A DNA stretch of 64,000 nucleotides from an uncultured Pelagimonas sp. (lineage in GTDB: Bacteria > Pseudomonadota > Alphaproteobacteria > Rhodobacterales > Rhodobacteraceae). The notes beneath the pieces are model-generated. The model searched no databases and had not been told where the DNA came from. It saw only the letters and a list, made by a program, of their open reading frames with translations. Where the stretch lies: contig NZ_CANMKO010000014.1 of assembly GCF_947498515.1 (NCBI RefSeq), forward strand, positions 26,848-90,847, given 5' to 3'. Made by a program: the position numbers and the translations under genes. Below, piece by piece: positions 37,180 to 46,874 of the stretch. Numbering within the stretch: the first letter of the stretch is position 1; every line of letters begins with the position of its first letter.

Positions 37180-38694
37180 TTAGGAGCATTGCTCAGGCAC
37201 CAACCCTTTAGGCAGGTTCTGATAACAGACCGGACGCAAGAACCGTCGGATCGACAAGGTGCCAACCGATGTTGCACCAAAATTGGTTGAGGCGGGATAA
37301 GGGCCGCCATGAACCATTGTGTCACTGACTTCGACACCCGTCGGGAACCCGTTCGCGAGAACCCGCCCAGCTTTGCGTTCCAAGATCGGCATGAGCGACC
37401 GCGCCACTTCGGTGTCTTCTGCGTCCATATGGAGCGTGCAGGTCAGCTGGCCTTGGAGGTTAAGCGCGACCTGACGCATCTCGTCTTCGGTGTCGGCGGT
37501 CACGATCACGCCAAGTGGGCCAAACACTTCCTCGGCCAACTCACTATTTGCAAGCCAGTTCTGGGCGGTTGTTTGGAACAGATAGGGAGTGGCATTTCGC
37601 TGATCACACACCGAGGTTAGCACCTCTTGGACACCACTTGTGTTTACGATGCGTTTCTGGCCGTCGCGATAAGCGGCAGCAATGCCATCTGTTAGCATGG
37701 TCTGTGATGGTACCTCGGCCAGTGTCGCTTGGGTGGTTTCAGCAAAGCGATCGGCCTGAACACCGGACAACACAACCGCGACCCCCGGATTGGTACAGAA
37801 TTGCCCAGCTCCCATCGTCAAAGACGCCGCCCAGCCTTTTGCAATCTCTTCGCCGCGGTTGGTCAGCGCGCCCGCCAGCAGAAACATCGGGTTGACCGAC
37901 CCAAGTTCGCCAAAGAACGGGATAGGTTCAGGGCGCGAGGCGCAAAGATCGAACAGAGCGCGACCACCGCCAAGCGAGCCGGTAAACCCTACGGCCTTGA
38001 TTAACGGGTGCTGTACCAAAGCCGCTCCCACCTGACGGTTTCCACCTTGGATCAAGCTGAAAACACCCGGATGAACACCGCACTTCTTGATTGCAGCGTC
38101 AACAGCTTCGGCGACAATCTCGCCGGTTCCGGGGTGGGCACTGTGTCCTTTGACGATAACCGGGCAACCGGCTGCAAGCGCAGCAGCAGTGTCACCGCCT
38201 GCGGTCGAGAATGCGAGCGGGAAGTTCGAGGCCCCGAACACCGCGACCGGGCCGATCGGGCGCTGGACCATCTTTAGGTCAGGCCGCGCCATTGGTTCGC
38301 GATCAGGCAAAGCCTCATCGTGGCGTCGGTCCAGATAGTCGCCTTTTAGGATGTGTTCAGCAAACATGCGAAGCTGACCAGTGGTACGCCCGCGTTCCCC
38401 TTGTAACCTCGCAGTGGGGAGACCGCTTTCCTGACTGCCGATTTCAGTGATCTCTTCGGCACGGGCTTCGATCTCGTCGGCAATGGTGCTGAGTAAATCG
38501 GCGCGTTCTTGGCGGGTAGAATAGCCATAGCTCCAGAATGCATCATCGGCAGCTTGCGCGGCGGCCTCAACATCTGACACGCGACCAACCGCAAAATCAT
38601 GAGCGGGCCCCTGTGCGGGCTCCGAGGCAAAGGTCGTGTCACCATCAATCCATACACCTGCGATTAAGTGTTTTCCGTGGGGAACAAAAGTCAT
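37180..38694 (-). CDS. 2-oxoglutarate semialdehyde dehydrogenase (ALDH family)
   Basis: 504 residues of the ALDH branch that contains 2,5-dioxovalerate (ketoglutarate semialdehyde) dehydrogenases. Landmarks: the opening HLIAGVWIDG, RPIGPVAVFGASNFPLAFSTAGGD (about 145-168), GGNRQVGAALVQHP, FTGSLGGGRALFD, catalytic Glu in FFGELGSVNPMFL and catalytic Cys in MGAGQFCTNPGV (about 300). It would oxidise 2-oxoglutarate semialdehyde to 2-oxoglutarate, the last step of hydroxyproline breakdown, matching the epimerase, dehydrogenase and deaminase genes of this locus. Its own promoter region (38695-38787) carries an operator-like site, so it may be transcribed apart from the regulator gene upstream. Confidence 0.88.
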   Translation of the reverse strand: MTFVPHGKHLIAGVWIDGDTTFASEPAQGPAHDFAVGRVSDVEAAAQAADDAFWSYGYSTRQERADLLSTIADEIEARAEEITEIGSQESGLPTARLQGERGRTTGQLRMFAEHILKGDYLDRRHDEALPDREPMARPDLKMVQRPIGPVAVFGASNFPLAFSTAGGDTAAALAAGCPVIVKGHSAHPGTGEIVAEAVDAAIKKCGVHPGVFSLIQGGNRQVGAALVQHPLIKAVGFTGSLGGGRALFDLCASRPEPIPFFGELGSVNPMFLLAGALTNRGEEIAKGWAASLTMGAGQFCTNPGVAVVLSGVQADRFAETTQATLAEVPSQTMLTDGIAAAYRDGQKRIVNTSGVQEVLTSVCDQRNATPYLFQTTAQNWLANSELAEEVFGPLGVIVTADTEDEMRQVALNLQGQLTCTLHMDAEDTEVARSLMPILERKAGRVLANGFPTGVEVSDTMVHGGPYPASTNFGATSVGTLSIRRFLRPVCYQNLPKGLVPEQCS

Positions 38695-38732
38695 CTTGGG
38701 GTCATCTTCCGTACAATTGGCAAGTTGCGGAT

Positions 38733-38744
38733 ATTGTATCCAAT
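38733..38744. promoter_or_regulatory. Operator-like site ATTGTATCCAAT
   Basis: An inverted TTG-N4-CAA site, 39 bases before the ALDH start. The same site recurs at 39495 and 51755, always just upstream of a gene of this locus. The classic sequence bound by many FCD-type GntR regulators, ATTGTATACAAT, differs by one base. Confidence 0.65.
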
Positions 38745-38787
38745 TTGGCCGAGCAAATGCAAGGGCCGTACCCAGTGCGCAGTTCTT

Positions 38788-39468
38788 TTAAGATTCTTCG
38801 AGGGCGCGCTTGGCCATAACCATTTCAAGAAGCTGATCTTTTGTGCGCCCGATATGATGGGCAAGAAGCGCGCACGCCTCTTCGACGTTCCCTTTCTGAG
38901 CGAGGTCGAGCAATTTGCGGTGCTCTTCTTTGGCCGGCTCTCTTTGCTTCATCACACTAAGATGCATGCGTACATAACGATCCGATTGCAGGTTGATCCG
39001 GTCCAAAAGCTCTTTTGTTAATTCACGCCCAGCAGCCCCATACAGGGCCGAATGATACGCATGGTTCAGCGTCCCCCATTTACCGACGTCATCTTCGATG
39101 TAAGACGCCTCCATCTGCTCAAGTAGCGTTTCACAGCGTGAATAATCGGTTGTGGTCATTGCCGGGATGGCCCGGCGGAACAGGTCTACTTCGATCAAGA
39201 TACGCAAATCAAAAATCTCGCCGATCTGACCAAGCGAATGCTTGGTCACTGACCCGCCGCGATTGTTTGTCCACTGAACAAGGCCTTCGGCGTTAAGCCG
39301 TTTGAGCGCCTCGCGGATCGGCATACGAGAGACGTCGTATTCCTCGGCCAAAGCTTCTTGCCGGATGATTTCACCTTCGGCCATGTCGCCGCTCAAAATC
39401 CGTTCCCGCAGATCATTTGCGATCACTTCCGGAAGGCTTTGTTTAACAACTGCACGTTTTCCAGCCAT
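38788..39468 (-). CDS. GntR-family (FCD) regulator of the hydroxyproline locus
   Basis: About 226 residues: winged helix-turn-helix (VIANDLRERILSGDMAEGE, then VSRMPIREALKRLNAEGLVQ) and an FCD domain with ligand residues in FDLRILIEVDLFRRA, LNHAYHSALYGAAG and EEHRKLLDLAQKGN. The ATG at 39468 begins the canonical region; upstream residues to 39531 are not conserved. It lies between the ALDH gene and the rest of the locus, and has its own operator-like site 27 bases upstream, indicating autoregulation. A hydroxyproline or a pathway intermediate is the likely effector, by analogy with neighbours. Confidence 0.87.
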   Translation of the reverse strand: MAGKRAVVKQSLPEVIANDLRERILSGDMAEGEIIRQEALAEEYDVSRMPIREALKRLNAEGLVQWTNNRGGSVTKHSLGQIGEIFDLRILIEVDLFRRAIPAMTTTDYSRCETLLEQMEASYIEDDVGKWGTLNHAYHSALYGAAGRELTKELLDRINLQSDRYVRMHLSVMKQREPAKEEHRKLLDLAQKGNVEEACALLAHHIGRTKDQLLEMVMAKRALEES

Positions 39469-39494
39469 TCCGACCACCGTTCTCCATGTTGAAT

Positions 39495-39506
39495 TTTGGA
39501 TACAAA
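39495..39506. promoter_or_regulatory. Operator-like site TTTGGATACAAA
   Basis: Reverse-oriented copy of the TTG-N4-CAA element, in the leader of the GntR gene. A weaker match (AACGCATCCAAT, 39584-39595) lies beside the decayed reductase gene on the other side of the gap. Confidence 0.65.
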
Positions 39507-39611
39507 TATCTTCTACCCCATAAATTACCAAGCTAAATCGCCCCCCCTAGGGCCGATATTTGGATTTACGGGTTGTCTTAGATAACGCATCCAATATCCA
39601 AAAAGGCAGGC

Positions 39612-40390
39612 AAGATTGATGGACATTTGATGCCCGTGGTCGAGCCATCAGACACAGCCATTGTACGGGTTGATGCTCGCGGTGGCATGTCCATTTTGGC
39701 AGTGGACGCGGCCCTTCCCGTTTTGTGCGAAAAGGCCCGCAAATTTGGGGTGGCCGCTAAGGCGGTTACCCGTAGTTTTCAGTTCTCGGCATTGTGGCCC
39801 GAGTTCGAACGACTGGCTGCGACTGGCCTTGTCGGAATGGCAATGGTGCCTAGCCATTCGTGGGTTGCCCCGGCTGGTGGTAAGCGCGGCACGTCGGGCA
39901 CCAATCCACTCGCGTTCTCATGGCCGCTACTGGGGCAAAACCCGTTCACCTTTGACTTTGCCACCAGCGCCTTTGCGCGGGGTGAAATTGAGCTCTATCG
40001 ACGCGCCGCAAAACCGTTGCCCGATGGGGTGGCCGTGGATGTGGACGGCAATCTAACCAACGATCCGCAGGCAGCGCTAGAGGGGGCCATGTTAACCTTT
40101 GGAGGTCACAAAGGGTCCTCCTTATCGATCATGATCGAGCTGCTGGCCGGGCCATTGATAGACGAGATGACCAGTAAGGAAAGCATGGAGTATGCCGAAT
40201 GAAAATCCGGTGCTCCGTTTCATGGCGAAATCATTCTCGCCTTTGATCCAGTTCATTTCAGCGGTGGGCGAGCGGGCTTGAACGACGCCCGCGCGGAACG
40301 GCTATTTGCTGATATTGTTGATCAAGGCGCGCGGCTATGTTGAGATTCCAGAAGCGCTTTACCGCGACTTGCAAGCCTTGCTGGTTTGAG
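39612..40390 (+). pseudogene. Decayed Ldh-family reductase (probable Pyr2C reductase)
   Basis: The frame from about 39627 encodes the middle of an Ldh2-family dehydrogenase: VVEPSDTAIVRVDARGG, LVGMAMVPSHSWVAPAGGKRG, SGTNPLAFSWPL, PFTFDFATSAFARGEIELY, and GGHKGSSLSIMIELLAGPL. About 65 N-terminal residues are absent. After a stop at 40200 another frame gives FHGEIILAFDPVHFSGG and ARAERLFADIVDQGARL, and then a third frame GYVEIPEALYRDLQAL. Intact relatives next to proline-racemase genes are Pyr2C (delta1-pyrroline-2-carboxylate) reductases, which make L-proline from the product of 3-hydroxyproline dehydratases. It is the only plus-strand gene of the locus and faces the operator region. Confidence 0.8.
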
Positions 40391-40396
40391 GTGCGA

Positions 40397-41422
40397 TTAT
40401 GCCCCCCAGGTATCGCTAAGCCGATATCCGTCGGGCCAAGGATCATCGGGGTCAAGCATGTGCTGGTGAACCCCTGTGATCCAACCGCGGCCGCTGATTT
40501 CGGGCACAATCGCCGGGTGGCCGCCCAATTGTGTTGTCTCAACGATGCGGCCCGTAAATCGCGAACCGATGATCGAGACCGCCTCAAAACTCTGCCCTTG
40601 ATGCATCTGTCCCTTTGCAGCCATCAACGCCATTCGGGCTGAAACGGCGGTGCCGGTCGGTGATCGGTCGACTTTGCCCGGTTGAATTGCAACGGCAGAT
40701 TTCCCGGTTAGACCAGTTTCAGTTTTGGCCAAGGGGCCACAGAAAGCGCAAAAGGATATATGATCCCAATCGAGGTTTTCCGGATGCGAAAACCCCAATT
40801 GCTGGTTCGCGGCATCTGTGATGACCACCCCGAGGCGGGCAATATCCTTGGCCTCGGCATCGACGATTTCGAAGCCCACCGACGCAGCATCCACCACCAC
40901 AAAACTGTCGCCACCATAGGCCGTGTCAACGGTGAGGGTTCCCAGCCCTTGGACCTCAAGTGGGACACCGATACGGTCCGCAAAGCTTGGCACGTTTTGG
41001 ACGAATATCCGCTCCGCCTTTCCATTGCGGCATTCGGCACGGACGCGCACCAACCCTCCGGGGGCCTCCAAGGTCAAATGGGTCTCGGGTTCCTGCATCG
41101 GGAGAATGCCACTATCCAAGAGGACCGTTGACACACAGATTGAATTTGACCCGGACATCGGGGGCGTATCTTCGGGCTCCATGATGATGAAGCCGGCATC
41201 GGCCTCTGGGTGCTTGGGCGGCACCAAAAGGTTCACATGGCGAAACACCCCACCTCGCGGCTCGTTGAGCACGAAATTGCGTAATGTTTCATCGCGCGCG
41301 ATGAATGACCGTTGGTCCCAAAGGGTATCGCCCGGTGGCGGGGTGACGCCGCCCACGATGACATCGCCAACCTCGCCTTCGGCATGGGCAGAAATCACGT
41401 GGATTGTTTTGCTGCTGCGCAT
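40397..41422 (-). CDS. Proline racemase-superfamily protein with Ser/Thr catalytic pair
   Basis: 341 residues, full length for the family. The first catalytic position, Cys in racemases (MCGHG), reads [10 protein letters not shown], so Ser; the second (SPCGTG) reads [14 protein letters not shown], so Thr. Other marks: [44 protein letters not shown] and [15 protein letters not shown]. Cys/Cys members are racemases or epimerases, and trans-3-hydroxy-L-proline dehydratases carry Cys/Thr. With Thr at the second place a dehydratase role on a 3-hydroxyproline is the better guess, but the Ser at the first place leaves this open. AGGAGAAACC precedes the ATG, and the gene follows the enolase-superfamily gene by nine bases. 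Confidence 0.82.
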   Translation of the reverse strand: MRSSKTIHVISAHAEGEVGDVIVGGVTPPPGDTLWDQRSFIARDETLRNFVLNEPRGGVFRHVNLLVPPKHPEADAGFIIMEPEDTPPMSGSNSICVSTVLLDSGILPMQEPETHLTLEAPGGLVRVRAECRNGKAERIFVQNVPSFADRIGVPLEVQGLGTLTVDTAYGGDSFVVVDAASVGFEIVDAEAKDIARLGVVITDAANQQLGFSHPENLDWDHISFCAFCGPLAKTETGLTGKSAVAIQPGKVDRSPTGTAVSARMALMAAKGQMHQGQSFEAVSIIGSRFTGRIVETTQLGGHPAIVPEISGRGWITGVHQHMLDPDDPWPDGYRLSDTWGA

Positions 41423-41431
41423 GGTTTCTCC

Positions 41432-42535
41432 TTAGGAATAGCTTGCGACGGGATCACCCAAAACGTCAAACACCGGTGTGATGCCTAGACCGGACCGATC
41501 AGATGCCGTCATGCGTCCGTTGACGCGCTTGGGCGCCCCCTCGGCGATGGTGACAGTGCCATATGAATTGAAATCCGTCGCCGAAAACGTGAATTCGGCT
41601 GGGGTTGAACGCGCCAAATGGGCGATCGTGGCGGTGGTTATATCGCCGCCCCATGTGTCTTCGACGGTCATTGGAATTCCGTGGGCCACGCAGAGATCAC
41701 GCATCAGTCTGGCTTTGGTTAGCCCGCCCACTTTGGAGATTTTCAAATTGATCACATCCATTGCATCCTCGGCAATACCACGCACCAACGTATTCGGCGT
41801 GTCAATCACTTCGTCCATCACAAAAGGCAACGTCGTGCGGCGACGGATTGAAACGGATTCTTCGTAGGTTAAGCAAGGCTGTTCGACATAGACATCAAGG
41901 CTTGCGATGGCTCCAACAACACGCGCGGCTTCGTGGCGCGTCCACCCAGTATTGGCATCCGCAACCAAAAGGTCCGATGTCTTGAGGGCCGCGCGGGTCG
42001 CATGGATGCGTTCGATATCATCATTGGCGTCACCCCCCACCTTGAGCTGAAACTTAGTGTATCCCTCATTCGCGTAGCCTTCGATTTTGGCGGCCATGAC
42101 CTCAGGGGCTTCCTGACTGATGGCGCGGTAGAGAACGACGTCGTCCTGCGCAGCGCCGCCCAGCAAACTATAAAGCGGAAGTCCCGTGGCCTTTCCAAGC
42201 AAATCCCAACAGGCAATGTCGACAGGAGCCTTGGCGTAGGGATGCCCCCGCAACGCCGCGTCCATGGTTCGATTTATTGCGCCGAGGTTCAGCGGATCCT
42301 GTCCAATCAAATGCGGAACAAGTTCGGTCAACCCCGCACGTACGCCACGCGCAAAAGACGGCAGATAGGCCGAGCCAAGCGGGCAACATTCGGCGTAGCC
42401 CTTAAGCCCGTCATCGGTGATGATTTCCAGAACCGTGCTGTCGAAGACCTCGATATAGTTACCATTGGACCAATTGTAGCGCCCCTCTTTCAGAGGGAGG
42501 TCCACTTGATAAACGTTGAGTTTTGAGATTTTCAT
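41432..42535 (-). CDS. Enolase-superfamily (MR/MLE) enzyme, probable cis-3-hydroxy-L-proline dehydratase
   Basis: 367 residues. N-terminal capping domain ([21 protein letters not shown]) and a barrel with KFQLKVGGD (Lys pair, about 162), VADANTGWT (Asp metal ligand), VEQPC (Glu), VMDEVID (Asp/Glu ligand), [10 protein letters not shown] (Lys about 263), and [17 protein letters not shown]. It ends LGDPVASYS. The set of residues and the context fit the group of cis-3-hydroxyproline dehydratases and hydroxyproline-betaine epimerases; I favour the dehydratase because the DLPLKEGRY opening and the neighbouring racemase-like gene match that type, but this is not proven. The ATG at 42535 follows AAAGGGACAGC; a longer frame to 42613 overlaps the upstream gene. 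Confidence 0.78.
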   Translation of the reverse strand: MKISKLNVYQVDLPLKEGRYNWSNGNYIEVFDSTVLEIITDDGLKGYAECCPLGSAYLPSFARGVRAGLTELVPHLIGQDPLNLGAINRTMDAALRGHPYAKAPVDIACWDLLGKATGLPLYSLLGGAAQDDVVLYRAISQEAPEVMAAKIEGYANEGYTKFQLKVGGDANDDIERIHATRAALKTSDLLVADANTGWTRHEAARVVGAIASLDVYVEQPCLTYEESVSIRRRTTLPFVMDEVIDTPNTLVRGIAEDAMDVINLKISKVGGLTKARLMRDLCVAHGIPMTVEDTWGGDITTATIAHLARSTPAEFTFSATDFNSYGTVTIAEGAPKRVNGRMTASDRSGLGITPVFDVLGDPVASYS

Positions 42536-42545
42536 GCTGTCCCTT

Positions 42546-43787
42546 TCAGAAACGTGTGGGTGAGTAGGATTCCATCGGTATGGAAGTGGTTGCGCCTGTG
42601 ACCATCTCTGCAACGAGTTCGGCGGTGCCCGCCGATTGGGTTAGCCCAAGATGGCCATGGCCAAACGCATAGATAACGCGGTTGGCTCGGGGCGAACGGC
42701 CGATAACCGGCAGGCTGTCGGGCATCGAGGGACGAAATCCCATCCATTGCTCGCCGTCGGCTGTGTTCAGTTCGGGCATGAACTTGGCCGCTTTTTGCAA
42801 AAGTATCTCGGCACGCTTGTAGTTCGGGGCGAGTGTCAGACCGCCCAACTCGACCGCACCACCAACCCGCACACCACCGGCTATTTTAGAAACAACAAAC
42901 CCATGCCCCCCAAAAGTCAGATGGGTGCGTAAATCAAAAGCCCCCTTGGGCAGCGTGGTATTGTACCCCCGTTCCGTCTCCAGAGGGATTTTGTCGCCCA
43001 ACATTTGTGCCAAGTGATGAGACCACGCCCCGGCAGCAATAATGACTTGGTCCGCCACGATTTTCCGCTCCGATGTGATCACAGACGGTTTTCTGGTGCA
43101 TTGGGAAACCGACATAACATTTGCCTGTTCTATGACGCCGCCACGGTCGCAAAAACACAGGGCCAGATACTCTGACCAGGCCTTGGGATCAGCTGTGTTT
43201 ACCCAGTTCGGCGTAAAGGCAGCATGGGTAAATCGAGGATGCAATCCGGGCTGGATGTCAGCAATTTCACCCCGGTTTTCCAATAGAGAGAATTTGATGC
43301 CGTGCCTACGCCGCATCTCCCAATTGGGAAGACTGGCACGGTATTCAGCGGCACCTTCGTAAAGCTGTAACTGGCCGTCGCGCTGCATCATCGGCTCACC
43401 ATCAACCGCTGAAATCTGGCGATCCAACGCCGCGCGCGACAGCTCCATCAAACGGGTTTGCGCCGCCATCGACGCCTCATATCGGTCGCGCCAACTGGCC
43501 CGCCAAAACCGCAGCATCCATGGCGCAATCTTGAGCGCATAGGCCGGTGGAATTGACAATGGCCCCATTGGATCGAGCAACCACTTCGGAGCCCGGCGCA
43601 TGATGCCCGGCGTGGCCAGCGGCACAATATCGCTAAAGGCAAAGGCACCGGCATTGCCGTGAGAGGCTTCGGCGGCAACGCCTTTGCGGTCCAAAATACG
43701 TACCGTTGCGCCACGGGTCTGCAATTCCAGCGCGATGCTGATACCGACTACCCCTGCACCTACGACAATGATCTCTTGCTGTCGCAT
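42546..43787 (-). CDS. FAD-dependent D-amino-acid dehydrogenase, probable D-hydroxyproline dehydrogenase
   Basis: About 413 residues of the DadA/DAO fold. FAD-binding [25 protein letters not shown] at residues 7-31, [17 protein letters not shown], the substrate-domain segment [13 protein letters not shown], and the C-terminal FAD loop [20 protein letters not shown]. It would oxidise cis-4-hydroxy-D-proline, made by the epimerase, to pyrroline-4-hydroxy-2-carboxylate, passing electrons to the respiratory chain. The gene begins eight bases after the TRAP large-permease stop and is ten bases from the enolase-superfamily gene, so all belong to one transcript. GGGGGCAAA precedes the ATG. Confidence 0.85.
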   Translation of the reverse strand: MRQQEIIVVGAGVVGISIALELQTRGATVRILDRKGVAAEASHGNAGAFAFSDIVPLATPGIMRRAPKWLLDPMGPLSIPPAYALKIAPWMLRFWRASWRDRYEASMAAQTRLMELSRAALDRQISAVDGEPMMQRDGQLQLYEGAAEYRASLPNWEMRRRHGIKFSLLENRGEIADIQPGLHPRFTHAAFTPNWVNTADPKAWSEYLALCFCDRGGVIEQANVMSVSQCTRKPSVITSERKIVADQVIIAAGAWSHHLAQMLGDKIPLETERGYNTTLPKGAFDLRTHLTFGGHGFVVSKIAGGVRVGGAVELGGLTLAPNYKRAEILLQKAAKFMPELNTADGEQWMGFRPSMPDSLPVIGRSPRANRVIYAFGHGHLGLTQSAGTAELVAEMVTGATTSIPMESYSPTRF

Positions 43788-43795
43788 TTTGCCCC

Positions 43796-45106
43796 CTACA
43801 ATCCGACAAGAATTGACGGGAGCCACGTCGCGATTCCGGGGAAAACCAAGATCACGACAAGCACCAGCATCTGCGCCGCCACAAACGGCAAAACGCCACG
43901 ATACATTTGCCCATAAGTCATGCTGCGCGGAGCAATTGAGCGCAGGTAGAAGATTGACGGTGCCATGGGCGGGGTCAGGTAGGAAGTCTGAATCACGACC
44001 AAAACCAGCATGGCAAACCAGATCGGATCAATGCCTGCGCTTTTAACGATGGGGGAAAAGATAGGGATGAAAATCAGGACGATCGACACCCAATCCAGAA
44101 CAAATCCGGCAAAGAACACGACCAGCAGGAAGAAAGCGATGACCCCCGCATTGCCGTAGCCCACCATAGCAACGGTATCGCGCACGAGGTTTCCGCCTCC
44201 AGTCACAGCAAAAATGCTTGTGAACATCGTCCCACCGGCCACAATTAGCATGATCATCGAAGTGACACGCAGTGTAACGCCCAAGGAGTCCAGTATCAGT
44301 TTAAAGCTGAGTTCCCGGAACGTCAGTGTCAGAAGGAGAGTGCCCGCAGCCCCAACGGCGGCTGCTTCGGTCGCCGAGGCAGCACCCGCCAAGAGCGAAC
44401 CAAGGACCAGAATGATGAGGGCCAGTGGCGGCAACATGGCGGTCACGGTAATCCGTAGCTTGTGCTGCAAAGGCAGTTCCCGGTCTTCGGCGGGCAAAGG
44501 TGGGGCGTCTTCGGGCTTTAGAACACTGCGCAACAGCACATAGCCCACAAAGAAAGCGACCATTAGTAGGCCCGGAAGAATGGAGGCCGCAAACAGCTGT
44601 CCGATCGACAACTGGGCGATGGAGGCATAAACCACCACAATCACGGACGGGGGAATGATCGTGCCCAAGGACCCTCCAGCGCAGATTGTGCCAGCGATCA
44701 GATCGTTTTTGTAACGGGCCCGGGTCATTGCGGGAATGGCCATCAACCCGACAACGATTTCGACCGCGCCAACAACGCCAGAGGCCGCCGCGAAAATAGC
44801 ACACATGGCAATTGTCGACAGGGCAAGCCCACCGGGCAACCCACCTAGCCAAAGCTGCAGCGCTTGGAACAAGCGTTTGGCAATGCCCGAGCGTTCCAAC
44901 ACCGCGCCCATGAAAATGAACAGCGGAATTGCAGCCAGCACAAAATTCGATGCGGTGTGCAGCAGCGGGCCATAAAGCTGAAGAAAGATCAAATCCCCGA
45001 ACACTGTGAAGCCAAAGCCGACCGCAACAATGATGAGCGAGAAAGCGACGGGAATACCGGCAAAGACCAGAACAAAGAGCGCCGCAAACATGAGAAGGGG
45101 GGTCAT
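43796..45106 (-). CDS. TRAP transporter large permease (DctM family)
   Basis: 436 residues, about twelve transmembrane helices, with DctM-type motifs: GIPVAFSLIIVAVGFGF, SNFVLAAIPLFIFMGAVLERSGIAKRLF, AASGVVGAVEIVVGLMAIPAM, ICAGGSLGTIIPPSVIVVVY, and LTPPMAPSIFYLRSIAP near the end. It is the transport channel of a tripartite ATP-independent periplasmic importer. Its start is three bases after the small-subunit stop. The surrounding catabolic genes point to hydroxyproline, its betaine, or a related compound as substrate. Confidence 0.92.
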   Translation of the reverse strand: MTPLLMFAALFVLVFAGIPVAFSLIIVAVGFGFTVFGDLIFLQLYGPLLHTASNFVLAAIPLFIFMGAVLERSGIAKRLFQALQLWLGGLPGGLALSTIAMCAIFAAASGVVGAVEIVVGLMAIPAMTRARYKNDLIAGTICAGGSLGTIIPPSVIVVVYASIAQLSIGQLFAASILPGLLMVAFFVGYVLLRSVLKPEDAPPLPAEDRELPLQHKLRITVTAMLPPLALIILVLGSLLAGAASATEAAAVGAAGTLLLTLTFRELSFKLILDSLGVTLRVTSMIMLIVAGGTMFTSIFAVTGGGNLVRDTVAMVGYGNAGVIAFFLLVVFFAGFVLDWVSIVLIFIPIFSPIVKSAGIDPIWFAMLVLVVIQTSYLTPPMAPSIFYLRSIAPRSMTYGQMYRGVLPFVAAQMLVLVVILVFPGIATWLPSILVGL

Positions 45107-45109
45107 GGA

Positions 45110-45643
45110 TCAGACCTCCATCTCTTGGATTTCAGAGACAGTGTCTCCGGGGGATCGTTCACCTAGACAAAACTTCAGAGCCTCGATGACGAACTGCAAT
45201 GCAAAAGCCCAAAGCCCGATCGCGATGACGGCGTAGAATGGCCAAACCAAGGGTGCCCAAGGGCTGACGGCTTCGACCTCACCGTTGGAAAAAGCTTTGG
45301 CCGCCTTGGACCCAGCAACCCAAGCAAACGCGAAGGCAATCGGAGCCATGATCAGAAGATAGATAAGCCCATTCAAGAGCTGTTGCATCCGTACCGGGAA
45401 CTTCTGAGATAGAAAGTCGATGCGAACATGTGCATCTTCGCGCAGTGAAAAGGCCGCCCCAAGCAGGAAAACCGAGCCGTTTAACATGTAGGATATGTCA
45501 AACGCCCACAACGTCGGGGCGCCAAACACATACCGTGCGACCACCTCGTACAACATTGCGATGATCAGGGCGAAAATGGTCAGCCGACCAATCATCCCCA
45601 ACACTATTGAAAACAGCTCGGCGCTGTTTCTGAGAAACGTCAT
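45110..45643 (-). CDS. TRAP transporter small permease (DctQ family)
   Basis: 177 residues with four hydrophobic segments (LTIFALIIAMLYEVVARYVFG, LNGSVFLLGAAFSL, LIYLLIMAPIAFAFAWV, WPFYAVIAIGLWAFALQFVIEAL) and the DctQ motif EVVARYVFGAPTLWAFDIS followed by REDAHVRIDFL. It pairs with the large permease encoded three bases downstream and the binding protein encoded upstream. GAGAGTATC precedes the ATG. Confidence 0.9.
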   Translation of the reverse strand: MTFLRNSAELFSIVLGMIGRLTIFALIIAMLYEVVARYVFGAPTLWAFDISYMLNGSVFLLGAAFSLREDAHVRIDFLSQKFPVRMQQLLNGLIYLLIMAPIAFAFAWVAGSKAAKAFSNGEVEAVSPWAPLVWPFYAVIAIGLWAFALQFVIEALKFCLGERSPGDTVSEIQEMEV

Positions 45644-45714
45644 GATACTCTCCCTGACAAGACGGCTTTAACAAGACGGCCGGGCAAACAGCCAACCGCC
45701 TTGAATTCACTAAG

Positions 45715-46779
45715 TTATTGTGCGGAATCGCGGACCAGATAGCCGGAGTTTTCGGCCCAGTTCGCTTGATACGTCAGGTAGCTGTCCAACACGGTTTGCA
45801 ACCGCGGATTCCCGGCTTTGGCCAGTTCGGTCGCTTTGGCACGCGCCCAGTTTCGCCCCGCTTCTCGGATCTTTTCGGATTCCGCGTGCTCCATGGTGAC
45901 CAGCTCGACCTTGGTCTTGCGGAACTCGGCCATCGCTTTGATGTCGCTGTCACCAAAGCGCGTATAGCTCTCATATGTGCTGAGTTTGCCTGCAGCCGTG
46001 ATTAGGCCTTGAAGATCGGCGGGAAGGCTATCCCAGGTGTCTTGTTTGACAAAGACTTCCCAAAGGAAGGATGGCTGATGCACGCCGGGCATAATCATGT
46101 AAGGGGCGACTTCGTGGAAGCCCTCAGTGATGTTGGCCCCCGGTGTTGACCATTCGATGGCGTCAACGCCTTTGCGCTGCAACAACGTATAGATTTCATT
46201 GCCCGGAACAACTGTCGGAATCCCACCGAACTCGTCTTGCAAGACGGCCGCGAAGGCCCCTGAAGTGCGATATTTTACGCTTTTTAGATCTTCGACCGTT
46301 TCGATTTTGACATTCGAATGTGCCATGATTTCTGAGGTGCCGATGCCAACAACGATGCTGTGAAGCCCCATTTCGGCGCGGCGAAACTCTTGAAGCATCT
46401 CTTCGCCGCCGCCTTCATAAACCCAGTGTAGCGTTGCCTCGGGCGACATACCGCCGGGGAAACTGGCGAAAATGGCGTTGGTGGGATCTTGGTTCACCAA
46501 ATAAGACGGGGTTGAATGACCGGCCTCGACGATGCCGTCCTGAACAACCTCATAGGCCTTGAAGGCGGGGGCCAGAACACCGGCACCAAAGGGCTGAATT
46601 TCTACCCGCCCTTGGGTGATCATCCCGACGTTGTCGGTAAATCGCTGCATAAAGTTCTGGTACAAAAAGGACCCTTCGCCGACGGCAGCAGTCATTTTCC
46701 ATTCGATTTCTGCCGCTTGGGCAGGACTGTAGAGAGCGGTGGCAAACGCCACAGCAGCAAGTGTTGATGACAGTTTCAT
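45715..46779 (-). CDS. TRAP transporter substrate-binding protein (DctP family)
   Basis: 354 residues: a signal peptide (KLSSTLAAVAFATALYSPAQA, cut before AEIEW), then a DctP fold with WKMTAAVGEGSFLYQNFMQRFTDNV, GRVEIQPFGAGVLAPAFKAYEVVQDG, VKYRTSGAFAAVLQDEFGGIPTVVPGNEIYTLLQRKGVDAIEWSTP (carboxylate-binding Arg and the Gly-rich turn), and EVFVKQDTWDSLP. It delivers substrate to the adjacent DctQM pair. The ATG at 46779 has AGGAAAACC upstream. A hairpin (46810-46835) separates it from the epimerase gene and may tune expression. Confidence 0.9.
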   Translation of the reverse strand: MKLSSTLAAVAFATALYSPAQAAEIEWKMTAAVGEGSFLYQNFMQRFTDNVGMITQGRVEIQPFGAGVLAPAFKAYEVVQDGIVEAGHSTPSYLVNQDPTNAIFASFPGGMSPEATLHWVYEGGGEEMLQEFRRAEMGLHSIVVGIGTSEIMAHSNVKIETVEDLKSVKYRTSGAFAAVLQDEFGGIPTVVPGNEIYTLLQRKGVDAIEWSTPGANITEGFHEVAPYMIMPGVHQPSFLWEVFVKQDTWDSLPADLQGLITAAGKLSTYESYTRFGDSDIKAMAEFRKTKVELVTMEHAESEKIREAGRNWARAKATELAKAGNPRLQTVLDSYLTYQANWAENSGYLVRDSAQ

Positions 46780-46809
46780 GGTTTTCCTCTGATTTAGTGC
46801 TGGGGGCTT

Positions 46810-46835
46810 CGGCCTGCTCACCATTGAACAGGCCG
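46810..46835 (-). promoter_or_regulatory. Intercistronic hairpin between epimerase and TRAP genes
   Basis: CGGCCTG and its complement CAGGCCG are separated by 12 bases just upstream of the binding-protein gene. With no T run it looks like an mRNA-processing or stability element that lets the binding protein be made at its own level. Confidence 0.4.
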
Positions 46836-46874
46836 GATGATAAGATCGGATGCCTTTGGGCCCGTTGTTTCTGC

